Assembly (NCBI GenBank): GCA_001510575.1 | Contig: LNGK01000003.1 | Span: forward strand, 130,883-194,882 | Source: Knoxdaviesia capensis | Lineage: Eukaryota > Ascomycota > Sordariomycetes > Microascales > Gondwanamycetaceae | Length of the DNA stretch: 64,000 bases | Direction of reading: 5' to 3' | Part shown: piece after piece, positions 35,687-46,900 of the stretch | How the letters are laid out: the number at the start of each line of letters is the position of its first letter | Position numbering within the stretch: position 1 is the stretch's first letter | Notes under the pieces: generated by a model | The model's database searches: none | Told to the model about the DNA's origin: nothing | What the model saw: the letters and a program-made list of their open reading frames with translations, nothing else | Translations under genes and position numbers: made by a program

Positions 35687-36679
35687 ATGCCTTCGATATC
35701 ATCCCTGGCCGGCCTGGCCACGCTCGCGCGCCTGGCCACCGCCATCGCTCTCCCGCAAGCGGCGCCCGCCGAGCCGGTGGCGACGGTCTCGGTGGCGTTC
35801 CAGCTGGACAACCTCAACACGTGGTTCGAGAACCTGGCGGTGCGGTCCAACGGCGAGATTCTGGCGACGCGGATGGACGCCAACGAGCTGTGGCTGATCA
35901 ACCCGTTCACACACACGGGGGCGCCGGTGGCAACGATCCCCGGCGTGCTCAGCACGATCGGCATCACCGAGTTCCAGCCCGACGTGTTCGTGTTCGGCGC
36001 GGGCAACTTCTCGTTCGCGCCGATCGGCCTGCAGGCCGGCTCGATGCAGGCGTGGAAGCTCGACTTCACGGCGGGCGACGAGCCGCAGCTCGACCTCGTG
36101 GTCGCGCTGCCGAACGCGAACTTCATCAACGGCATGTCGCCGTGGGACGACGCGTCGGTGCTGGTGGCCGACACCACCGGCGGCGTGATCTACCGGCTGG
36201 AGGTGGCCACCGGCGCGTTCGACCCCGTGGTCACGCCGGCGGCCGGCGTCGGGCCGAACGGCATCCGCGCGCACGGCGGCTACGTCTACTACGCCGGCAC
36301 GTCCAGCCAGACGTTCTACCGCGTGCCGGTTGGCGCGGACGCTAAGCCCACCGGCGAGGCCGAGACCATTGCCGGGCGCTTCCCGCAGGACGACTTCGAC
36401 CTGCTGCCTGACGGCACGGCCTACCTGGCCGGCATGTCGGCCAACACGGTGCTGAAGATCAGCCCGGATGGCACCACCTCCGTGGTGGCCGGCAGTGCGG
36501 CGTCGCGCGATGTGGCGGACTGCACGTCGGTGCGGTTCGGGCGCACCGAGGAGGACTATGATACGCTGTATGTGACGACGACTGGCGGGACTCTGGGCCG
36601 CACGGGGTCGGTCGAGCCGGCCAAGATTGCCGCGGTCAAGGTTCCGGGGCTGGCGGAGCTGCGCAAGGCTGAGGTGTAG
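35687..36679 (+). CDS. Secreted SMP-30/gluconolactonase-like beta-propeller
   Basis: This is a single-exon gene for about 330 residues. A signal peptide is likely (SLAGLATLARLATAIA, cleavage near ALPQA). The mature part shows repeated propeller strands: GEILATRMDANELWLI, ASVLVADTTGGVIYRL, GPNGIRAHGGYVYYAG, GTAYLAGMSANTVLKI and YDTLYVTTTGG. This pattern fits the six-bladed SMP-30/gluconolactonase-like family found in many fungi, some near secondary-metabolite genes. The ATG at 35687 sits in CACCATG; the frame upstream has only a TTG. Coding DNA is very GC-rich at third positions, which also creates long overlapping frames on both strands. Catalytic residues of true lactonases cannot be assigned, so the substrate is unknown. 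Confidence 0.85.
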   Translation: MPSISSLAGLATLARLATAIALPQAAPAEPVATVSVAFQLDNLNTWFENLAVRSNGEILATRMDANELWLINPFTHTGAPVATIPGVLSTIGITEFQPDVFVFGAGNFSFAPIGLQAGSMQAWKLDFTAGDEPQLDLVVALPNANFINGMSPWDDASVLVADTTGGVIYRLEVATGAFDPVVTPAAGVGPNGIRAHGGYVYYAGTSSQTFYRVPVGADAKPTGEAETIAGRFPQDDFDLLPDGTAYLAGMSANTVLKISPDGTTSVVAGSAASRDVADCTSVRFGRTEEDYDTLYVTTTGGTLGRTGSVEPAKIAAVKVPGLAELRKAEV

Positions 36680-36987
36680 GGTGTGCCACAAACCGGATGC
36701 CTAGGAAAGTTTCACAAATTGCGGAAGGACAGATCTTGCGGCGGAAAATCAGATAGAGGTGGCAAGAGAAATATATACATAAATATCACACCTATATATA
36801 TATATATATACACATTACACTAAGATAAGGGGATGACAAGTGCGCGTTACAATGCATTCATTCCTTCACGCAAAAAGTCATGAGGGGTTGGTCCATTTCC
36901 CAAAACAGGGGCTGGGGCTTTTATTTTCTGCTCAAGGGGATATTAGGAGAGAAAAAACCAGGAGAAACGGACGGGGAGGCCGGCCGC

Positions 36988-37966
36988 TTAGATCAGGAGA
37001 GCGGCAGCGAGGACGGCACCAGCAGCGTAGACGGGAGCGGCAAGGTTGTTGGCCTGTATGTATGAAGAGCGTTAGTTAGTTCCAAAAGGGGGTTTCATCG
37101 TGGGGGAGGTTGCACTCTGGCAGATGGGGATACGTACAGCGCCGGGGATGATGCTGGCCGAGGGAGCAGCAGTGGTCGAGGAGACACCGGTGCCGGAGGG
37201 AGCAACGGTGGCGAACGACGAGGGGGAGGAGGACGACGGGGCCTCGCTAGAGGCCTCGCTGGAGGCCTCGCTGGAGGGGGTGGGCTCAGCGGTGGTCGGC
37301 TCGGGGGTGGTGGGCTCCGGGGTGGTGGGCTCGGGGGTCTCGGTGGTGGGCTCCGGGGCCGGGGTGGTCTCCTCCGGCTCGGGGGTGGGCTCGGGGGTAG
37401 CCTCGGCGGAGGTCTAGAAAAGTCGTACAGATTTTTTTGCTGTTAGTTTTGACTCGAATTCCCCCCTTTTTTCCCTCTCCACAACGTGAACTTGATCACG
37501 AACACATACACACAGACGGGGGGAGGGAAGGGGGAAACGACTTACGGTGGGGCGGCCGGGCGGGGTGATGGACACTCCGTATCCGTCGCAGATGCTGACG
37601 CCGAACTGGACGGCCTCGTCGGCCTCGTCCCACGAGGCGCAGTCGGAGTAGACGCATTCGGCGAAGTAGTTCTGCAGCGAGGGCATCTTGCAGAAGCACA
37701 GGTACATGTTGGCCTCGGTGCAGTCCAGCGGGGGGTGCTCGGTGACGACGGTGGTGAAGCAGTCAATCTGGTGTATGTTAGCTTGGGGAGATCCGTCAAG
37801 CGACGCCAGAGTGTGCGTCTCTCACAAAACGCAAAGAGGCAAACGGGGAGACAGAGAGAGGGGGGGAGGGGAAACCACGTACGGCGCACGGGGGCACGGC
37901 AACGGCGGTGCCGGCCAGCGAGAGAAGGCCGACAGCGGCGAGCTGGATGGAAGTAGAAGTCTTCAT
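36988..37966 (-). CDS. CFEM-domain GPI-anchored cell-wall protein
   Basis: CFEM proteins sit in the wall or plasma membrane of fungi and several bind haem for iron uptake. Exons are 37966-37883, 37767-37546, 37413-37138 and 37053-36988, all phase 0, about 215 residues. Layout: signal peptide (residues 1 to about 23, ending TAVAVP); CFEM domain with exactly eight cysteines in CAIDC, LDC, YLCFC, AEC, SDC and SIC, including the Asp typical of the axial position; a Pro/Thr/Glu linker with PTTPE repeats, then four SSEA units; and a C-terminal hydrophobic tail (YAAGAVLAAALLI) with small residues before it that could accept GPI. A GATAAG lies at 38090-38095 and TATATA near 38190 upstream. It converges on the propeller gene. 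Confidence 0.95.
37240..37400 (-). repeat. Short tandem repeats in CFEM linker
   Basis: The coding DNA holds four near-identical 12-bp units encoding SSEA and several 15-bp units encoding PTTPE or PTTEP. Both are wall-spanning linker types that vary in length between strains. Confidence 0.85.
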
Positions 37967-40062
37967 TGTGAAACGAGAGTCTTGGGGTGTTGTTGTTGTT
38001 GTGTAGAAACAAGAACACGATACGGAAATTAAAAAGCAAGCAGGCTAAACGAATGGACTGCAACTGGAAGAAACGGGTATCACGAGATTGATAAGATGCG
38101 GCGACGAGTGGGTGGAGAGAGAGAAGAGGAGAGAGAAAGAAAAGAAAGAAGGAGGATGAAGGGGTGCCAGGTGGAGTGGGAGGTCATGCTGGTTTATATA
38201 TGTGTGGGAAGTGGAGGTGATGGGACGGGTCACACCCCTCGGATGGTCCGGTCGTGTGGGTTGTCCTTGTTGGGAGTGTCTCCTGTAGAGGTGAGTATCT
38301 GAACGAAGAGGATGGGATCAGACGAGAGAGACCAGGGGGGGAGTGTGTAAGTCGAGAGATGAGAGAGTCTCTGCAGCAAAACCCTGGAGAGTCGAGCTAC
38401 CGGAAGCGAAGGTGACATTAGCTGGTAGTGGAGAGGTAGTGTGCATTGTTGCTTCTTTTAAGCTCTGGAAGCTAGAATATACTGAAAATGGAAGACGAGG
38501 TGGCTTCGGGACTGACTGTGACTGCGACTGTGACTGGACCTGGACCTGGCTAGGCTGCGGAGAGTCCTTGCTGGACCTGGTTGGTACCCCGAGTGTGGAT
38601 TGGAGGTTCTGCAGGTGCTAATTTGCCTTGTTTCCTCCGTCTTTCTGCGTGAAGATGAGTTCTGAGTGTAGCTACGAGGGCCGCCCAAGAACACCCACCA
38701 CTCCCAGAAGTTACTGCTGGCTGGCCATTCATGGTGCATACAGGCATAGTCCCAAGTTGGTCCAACTGCAGACAAACCAACTGTTGCCTTTCCGGGCATC
38801 ATCGGCGATGCACCGGGCCCTTGCCTCTCCCCAAAAGGGCACACACACGCATGCATGCAGTACCTGTATGTATGTCCAGTGCAGTATTTCCCATCCCCAC
38901 TTACACACTCGCCAATGTAACCCGGGAACGAAGTCCAACCAACGGAACAAGAGAGGGGAAAGCCCACCACTTCCTTCTTGCTAGTCTCGTCCCGCAATAT
39001 GAACCAACAGACAGACGCATGAATTTAATTTATCTCTCTGCCACCGCCTTCGCTCTTGCGTGACCGAAATCCCAGGTCCACGGGAGAGAGAGAGAGAGAG
39101 AGAGAAAAAAAGAATTGTGCCTCACGCTTCCCAGTCTGTGTGTTCATGTACGTCCAGCGAACCCAGATCGGGGCGTGTCTGGTCCGGGAACGACAACCAG
39201 GCCTCTGTTTACCACTACCTAGTACCTTCGTACATGTCAAGCTTCCGATGTCGCCCACACACACGCCTTTCTCTTTTGCATCTCCTCGTACCGGCTGCAT
39301 TAGGCGCCCCACGGAGCGCAGCCGCATCAGAAAATTTTCTCCCGTGGTCTTTCTTGGTTCTCGTCGCCAGGGTTCGAAATGTCCCTTGATCTATCTAGTG
39401 TGCGCGTCCGTCTAGCCCGTTTTGCAAGTTTCTTATTCCTTTAGGCCCCAATTCGGTCCAGGAACAACATGGTGTGTGTGTGTGTGTGAGTGGAGTTCGG
39501 GGGCCGCCACTTTTTTTCTGCAGAAGCTGGGCACTCGTAGACCTCGCAGAGGGTCCTTTGTGGAGCCGGAAGGGGAGAGAAAGAAAAAGAAAAGAAAGTC
39601 GGTTCGTTTCGCCCGTGAATGCCGAGCGAACGCCAATCGGGCTCCTCTTCGTTGTCTCTCTCTCCATAGTACTCTCCAGGTTTGTCTGTCTGGAGAACAT
39701 AGGTGACAAGAGTGACAAGCTCATCGGGCTGTGGCATCGTCGTTGCTACACATACAAACCAGAGACGGCTGAGGTGACACCGAGATAGGGAAAGAAAACA
39801 CGCGCAAAACGAGAGATAGCTAAAAGGTTTCCCAACACTGACGCTCCGATCCTGGTTGACCACAACCGAGAGCCGCGGAACGAAAGAGAGGGAGCAACAA
39901 AGATAAATTTGCGACCAGTTTCTCAAAGCGGACAAGCTCCGCAAAGAAGAAAATGTCACACCGTATGCATAATCCGTAGGGGGAAAAACACTCTCACGCA
40001 GCTAAAAACCGAACGAGAGGGTGAGGGCTCGAGACAATATTGCGTGGCTCCACCGTTTAATC

Positions 40063-40081
40063 TTATCTGATCATCAGATAA
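40063..40081. promoter_or_regulatory. Inverted GATA-factor site pair
   Basis: TTATCTGATCATCAGATAA places two GATA sites (TTATC and GATAA) as an almost perfect palindrome; only the centre breaks symmetry. Fungal GATA factors such as AreA, SreA and the light regulators bind such pairs. No adjacent start codon shows which gene it would serve. Confidence 0.5.
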
Positions 40082-41937
40082 TTTGCAGGGATCAAGTACT
40101 GTGTGGCGCGCGTCGCGCACTGTGGGAGGGAAATCACTTTTCGCTGCTTCGGTTTGATTTGTGTTCGGCTTTAGTTGAAAAAAATAGAATAAGAAAAGCC
40201 TTTCATTTCACATGGTCTGTCTCCCGTCTGTTTTCGACAGGGATTCCTTCTGTTCGGCCCTCCCCCCCTGGGAAGCGAGCGAAAGAGAGAGAGAATAATA
40301 ATACGAGGCGCTGCGGAGAACACATCAAAGGGTTGCACTGGCCAGTGTCTTTTCCTGTTCCTGGCCCCAGGAAGAAGAGCGTCAAGTCGCCAGGTTGCCA
40401 GAGAGAGAGAGAGAGTGTGTGTGTGTGTGTGTGTGTGGGTGGCCGATGCGACTGTCCAGCGACACCGGGAGCAGTGATACGTGGTGTGATGTGATATGGT
40501 TTTCCGTGACAGCGCCTTTTCTTGTTCTGCAGCTGTGGCTGGATGCATCGATAAGTGCAGGGCAGAGTGCTGACGACAAGGCAATCACAAGCTGTAGCTG
40601 GAAAAAGAGAAGAGAAAAAGCGAGGTGTGGCCGACACCCGGACACGACGTTGGCATGCAACATCCCCCTCCCGGCCTTTTGACCTTTGTACTGCACGCTC
40701 TCAACACACAACAGTGGCTTTCAGGTTCGATTTGAACGTGTCACTGTAGTCTTTCTTTCGTTTTCCTCTCTTCTGGTCTGGTGAGTGCTAGGGCATGATC
40801 TGTATGCCAAGTGCAGTGACATGTCCGGAAGGGGAGAATATAGCGAGAGAGAGAAACACAGGAGGTATAAGGATGTCTAAGTAAGTCTAAGTAAGAACGG
40901 TCGATCTCTGGGCTTCTGCACAGTTGGCCAGATCCTACGAGTACTGGACGGACGAGACTTCACAGGATCCTGCTGTGGGTGCGTACTGCATACTATTCAC
41001 TTCAGCCTCGGCCGAGGTGTTTTCTCTCTCGTCTCCGTCTCCGTCCAGCACATTCGTCCGGGGGGGAGCATTCCCTGTCCCCCAGGTTGAACGGGTGGCC
41101 GTTGAACAGAGTTCCTGTTACGTACTCTTGCCAGGTTTCCGGTGTTCTTCCTTGTTCCTGTTAGTCCCACTCACCCAATTGCCACCCGCCAACGAGCCTC
41201 TTCCCCAGCTGAAAAACTCGAGAATAAGCAGAGAAAGAGGACCAAAAAAAAAACCTCAAGCTTAAAGGAAATTGACACCAAACCCGCGCAATCTGATAAC
41301 TCTGTTCGCAGACTAAAGCAGACCAGCGAAGCCACACGAAAAGTCCAACCCAGGGGACACTGCAGCGCCAGAGACGCCGCTGTTCCCGAGCCCGATCCAT
41401 CCATCCCGGGTGAGAGAGGGGGCGTGTGTGTACACTCCAACCGGGGTTTGTCCTTCTCTCTTCCCCCTAGCGAGACGGCGAAAGAAGAAAACAAGAAATT
41501 ACCCAACGTTCACGTCACCCTCAATTTCCCACTTCGCTCTCCTCGTCCGTGTCCCCGCCCATAGTCCACAACCCCCTGCTTGAGAGGACAAAAAGCCGGG
41601 GCGAGCTAATGCTCGTGGTGGCCTCGACCGCAATTTCGCGAATAAATAAATAAAATAAAAACAGAGAAGAAGGGAAAATTCGGCCTGGGGACGGACTTCT
41701 TCCCACATCTGATAATTTCCCTGCGGTGGTCCGAGGGAGGCCGACCAAGGGAAGAAAATCGAACGAAAAAGAAAAAGAAAAAAAAACACCGCAGCTTGGT
41801 CCCCCTCTCCCGCAATTTTTTCTCTCTTTCTCCACTCTGGCATTTCTGGCCAATCACAGCGCGGAGATGCATCTAATCAGATCAGATCATTTCTCGTGTT
41901 CTGGCTGCCGTCTTCGCTTGTCTCCCCCTTTTTTCCC

Positions 41938-41967
41938 AAAATCACATTTTGTCTCAAATGTGATTTT
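41938..41967. repeat. 12-bp perfect inverted repeat
   Basis: AAAATCACATTT and its reverse complement flank a 6-base spacer TGTCTC. It would form a hairpin in RNA or DNA and the right arm continues into T residues, as in a terminator-like or dyad binding site. Confidence 0.7.
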
Positions 41968-43334
41968 TCTGCTATCTTTCTGATCTGCAAGAGCTGAACT
42001 CTTTTTGCATCTGGTGGTAGCCGGGGAAGCTTGTTTGTTACGTAAAATGAGTGCTAGGTGTGATCCGGTCTGCTTCTGCGGCGGAGGAGCTGCCGGCTGT
42101 GTCACTCGCGGATATTTCACGCAGACCGGCAGGCACTGGACGTCCAGCTGTGATAGAGTCGTTGCTAGACATGAAAGATGGAATGTAATATAACGGCTAC
42201 GATGCAAGGCTGTGACAAGAAAAATAAAATGAAAAAAAGTCACCAAATCCCCGCTCAGCACCAGCGTGCGTCCTCTCCCCACCCAGATCCGGATGCACGT
42301 CGGACCTTCGTACCAAGCTTTTTGCGTGCGTCCCTTTCCGGTCCACCAGGACCCTGCATTAGGCCTGTACGAGGCGTCTACTGTACACTATCTACGTGCT
42401 CCGTACATATATCCACCCACCAGATGCGTCGGCCACGAAGTCCGTCACGTCCATCGACGCGCCACCTGCACAGACAGCAGGACAGACAGCTGGACGTGCC
42501 GGACAAGTCTCCGTAGCACCACTCGATACCTGGTAGCAGAAGACTCTCATCAACTACATCAAAAAGCAGATTACAAGGACGTCCTAGTGCCAGTTGCGTC
42601 CCCCCAGGTGCAGCGAGATGACCCGGGGCCACTAGCCGCCGATGTGTGCGTGGAAGTAAATTAGACGAACACCTGCACGCCCCCGCCAATTTCAACGTGC
42701 GTCGTCCCCCTTTCCGCATGAATCCGCTTGTGTGCATCCGTTATGGGCTGTGCATCCACCCCTCTTGAAGTGGTCTAGCGTGTGTGTGAGTGTGTGTGTG
42801 TGTGTGGGTGAGTTGCTTGCCAGCTTGCATTGAAGGCTGGGACACTCTCGTGGTCTAGCTTGGTTGGCTTGCTCTAGACCTCTAGGGAAGATACGCAGAC
42901 GCTCTGAGTGACAATCTGACATCTGGTTCCTTTTGTATATGTAGTGTATGTAGTGTATGTCTGTCCATACTGCAGACTTGCCATCTGTCCGTGGTGGCAT
43001 CGGGCGTGCTGCATGTAAGCTGGTGGAACCCCTTTCTGGCGGTCAACTTACCGGACTGACTGAAGTGTGACAGAGTACCACAGTCGGGCACTCGGTGCGC
43101 TCTTGGCTTTGCATACCCGATGTTGACTCTACTCGGAAGGACAGTAGAGTCTGTGATCAAGAGTCAGAAGACAGTATATGGGAGACAATATTTGTTGGGC
43201 GTCTTCCGACTGCAGGAGCAAGCTGATGGATACGCACTGTAAAACGGCATCTCATTTGGCTGGCTGCCTCCAGCCCGACCATCACCGCCAGCCGGTTGCA
43301 GCCGCCACACCCCGCATCCCGCCAGCCGGCGCCG

Positions 43335-43377
43335 AACAACAACAGCAGCAACAACAACAACAACAATAACAACAACA
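43335..43377 (+). repeat. CAA/CAG trinucleotide microsatellite
   Basis: About fourteen imperfect AAC/AGC triplets run uninterrupted in a gene-free region. Confidence 0.85.
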
Positions 43378-43997
43378 TGAGTATACCTTATAAGGCCATT
43401 TGGAATGTTGACTTTCCGCCGAGAAGGCGGCTGGGCAGTACCCGGTTCAGGACAAACTCGTGCATTTGGTGGAACGGTGATCGACCCTGCTTGACAACCG
43501 ACGAGTCGCGGGTTCGAATTCCCTCGGGGGACTTGGGCTCGACAAAAAACGATCGGGCGGACGGCGAGAAGATGTAGTCCTACCGGAGCTGGGCGGATAC
43601 CAGCGGACGAACTCTTTTTTGCATTCTATTTTTATTTTGAAAAAATATTTGAATTATCTGTTCCTTCAGTCCGTAGCTTTGAAAAAAAAAAGAAAGAAAA
43701 AAAGCCGGAAGACACACTCAACTATTCGATGGGTGCTGTACCAAAATGTCACCGCATATATCTCCTCGCTCGACACAACCCCAACCCTAGTCCCGGCGTG
43801 ACAACTCTAGACCTCCACCAAAAGAAACATCGCACACAGATAGGAGTTCCGAGAACACTCGAGAGAAAAATGAAATTCAAATTCGCTATCGTTGCATGCC
43901 ATTAAGCCCCCTTAGCCTCCTAACCCATACCAAGCCGATTCCAGGAACGAAAAAGCACCACCAGACGGAAGCTTATCAGACACACCCACACCCACAC

Positions 43998-46900
43998 CTA
44001 CTCCCCATCCGCCATCTCCACATCGTCGTCCACACCGGTGGGTTTGGCTCCCTTGTCCACCGGCACAGGCAGCAAACCGTCGTCCTCGTCATCCGACTCC
44101 ACCACCGCCACCCGCCGTTTCTTCCCCGCCCGCCGCCGGTCCGCAACACTCTCCTCGTCGGTGTCGACAGCAGCAGGCGACGCGCTCTTCTTCGCCCGCA
44201 GCGGCACCGCACTCTCGGCTTCTCCGTCGTCGTCATCGTCGTCCGAACTCTCCAGCACGAACCCGCCCACTCGGTTCTTCTGCGGCGCCGCCCGCACCGG
44301 GACCCCCATGGCGCCCTCGTCCGCGCTCTGCGTCCCCGTCTCCCCCTCGCCGCCATCGCCGTCATCGTCCTCTTCGTCGCTATCCGACCCGAACACCATC
44401 GGACTCGCCTTCCGCTTCCGCGACTCTCCCGCCCCCGCAGACGCAGCAGCTAGCCCGCCGGCAGCCCGCTCGCGCAGCTCGGCCTCGGCCAGCTCCGCAA
44501 TCTCGCGGTTCAGCTTGCGCTGCGCAGCCTCGCGCGCCCAGAACTCGGTATCGCCCGCGACCGCGTCCGAGTCGTCGTCGCTCGACCCAATGTACGCCGC
44601 GCTCTTGATGCGCCGCGCCCGCTCGCTCTGCTTCTGCCGCCGCTTGCGCGCCCGCTCGTCCAGCTCCGCCTCGTCGGGCCCGGTCGCTTCCGAGTCGCTG
44701 CCGTGCTGCCGCCGCCGCCGCACGACTTTCTTCGTTTTCTTGCGCTCGCCGTCGATCGCGCGCCGCTCCGTCGGCCCGCCCGGCGGGAACAGCGCGCTCA
44801 GGTCGTCGTTGTTGTCGTGTTCATCGTCGTCGTCGGAGAAGACCCCGTTGCGCCGGCGCGGGGCCGTGGGCTTGCGCTCGGTTTTGCGCTTGAGTTGGTG
44901 CTCGGCAAGCACGCCCTCGTCGAATACTGGCGGGTTGAACTCGGCTTTGCCGATCAGGTCGATGAATTCATGCAGCTGGTCGGCCGTGATTTCGGGTTGG
45001 ATAACCCACACGGACTCGAGGTTCTCCTCGACGCTGGGGGCGAGCCGGGTGATGCCGACTGTCTTCATGAGTAGACGGAGGTACGAGTTCTTGAACATGG
45101 ATGTTCGACGTTTTTCGTCACCGGCAGAAACGGCTGAAAGCGAGGCGTGATGTTAGTGACAGTATACATAGACAGCAATGCTTGGAGGTGAGCTTACTGT
45201 AGAACGGCGGCTTCTCTGCTGGAGCCACTGGCCCGGCACTCTCTGCCTCGCCTTCAGCTGCAGGTGCCGATTCCGGCGCCGGCACTGGCAACGTTGCCTG
45301 CCTAATCGCCTCCTCGGCCGCAACCCATGCCCGCCGCTGGCTCTCAGCCTCACCCAGCACCTTCTTCACCCACGCAATCTCATCTGCCTCGTTACGGTCC
45401 AGGAGAGCCCCCACAACAATAGCAATCTGGCGATCCAGCTCCTCGGTATGCCGAAACTCCAGTTCCACAGCAGGCTTAGCCGCGCGCGTTCCTGCGGTAG
45501 AAACAGGCTTCTTCTCCTGGCCGTACTCCAGATAGTAAGCGGTCGAGCTGGACTTCGAAAACAGCATCTCGACGATCAGCTCCGGCCGCTCCTGGATCTT
45601 GCGCACACACCGCCGCGTCAGCTGCATGACCAGCTCCTCCCACTCCTTGAACACGGCCGTGCCCTTCTCCATGCTGTCGGGGCCGCGCACCATCGAGTGC
45701 AGCAGCTGCACAATGTCGACGCGGAACAGCATCACCGCCATGTCCTGCTTGAAGGCCAGCCGGTAGAAGTAGCGGTGCGCGCGCTTCAGCTGCTCGTCGT
45801 TCAGGTCCTTGTAGAACCGCGTAAACGCCACAAACGTGTCGACGACGCCCTGCGGCGTGAAGCGCGCGAGAAAGCGCTGGAAGTCGAACTTGCGCTCCTT
45901 GCTCGTGGCGGACGCGGCCGCGTGGTCGTCCACATCGTTCTCGGCATCGGACCCCTCGAGCACGCCGCTGTCGCCGGCACCAGACTCGCCGTCTGCTGCC
46001 GCAGCCACAGCGGCCGCCTTCTTCTTCTTTTTGCGCGTGCGCTGGCGTGACCGAACTTGCATGTCCACGTTCTGCTTGGCGTAGGAGTCCAGAATACGCA
46101 CAAAGTGGTGGGCCAGCTCAGTAGCGGCATCCAGGTACTCAATGCCCTGGTGGTTGTAGGTGCGGAGAATATTCGCGACCAGGTCTTGTGTAGTATCTTC
46201 GTAGAAGAGACGTCCCAGAATGTTCTCTGCAATCTCCTGGTCGGCCTCGCTCGGCGACGCAAACATCTCCTGCACCGTCAGCAGAATCTGCGTGAAGCTG
46301 CGCATGACGGCGATCAGGTCCTCCCACGACTTGTTCTCGAACGCCTCGCGCATCGACCGGTGGAGCAGGATGAACATCTCCTGGGTGAGCACGGTGGCCA
46401 CGAGGTTGAAGCTGCTGACTTCCTCCTCCGCCACAGGGGCAGCAGTCGCCTTCTTCGACTTGGACGCGGCCTTTTTCTTCTCTGCTATCTCCCGACGCAC
46501 GTGCTCTGCCTGAAGGAACCATGACACCAGGTAGAAGAACTGACGGTTGTGGTAGTGCAGCAGATGCGGAGCCTCCCGCTCAATGGTCTTGCGCACATGG
46601 CCGAACAGCGGGTTGAACGCGGAGTCGAGAAACTCGACCACAAACGCCCGCAGCTGCTGGGTGGCACGGGAATTGAGACGCGGCGCGGGCCCCAAATCCT
46701 TGTTCTCGAGCAGACGGCGGCGGCCGTACTGCGGCGGCCGGAATTTCTTGGTGTCGTCGAGGCGCTCCTGGCGCGCAGCCGAGCTCGTCAGAATATCCTG
46801 GCCGCTCAGCGCGGACATCTTGCCGTCGTCGCGCTTCACCCAGATCATGGTGCCGAAGCGGTTGTGGCGGGTGGCGCGGTTGCCACTGCCCTGCTTGAGC

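Larger units (their letters stand above)
37967..43997. other. Gene-free region, 6 kb
   Basis: I find no gene with domains, a plausible start or splice-linked frames here. It contains microsatellites: (GA)n at 39084-39105, (GA)n then (GT)n at 40401-40437, (GT)n at 39474-39488, (GT)n at 42780-42806, and CAA/CAG at 43335-43377. A palindromic GATA pair is at 40063-40081 and a 12-bp inverted repeat at 41938-41967. Base composition is balanced rather than AT-rich, so it does not look like RIP-mutated repeats. The left end is the CFEM promoter. Confidence 0.5.

Noticed and set aside
35464..36691. Long overlapping frames on both strands over the propeller gene (up to 330 codons antisense)
   Set aside because: These are shadows caused by extreme GC at third positions; only the + frame starting at 35687 has a signal peptide and propeller motifs.
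43490..43545. tRNA-like B box (GGTTCGAATTCC) with TTGACAA resembling an anticodon loop
   Set aside because: The T-arm would need an 8-base loop or a mismatched closing pair, the anticodon stem does not pair, and no matching 5' acceptor strand exists.
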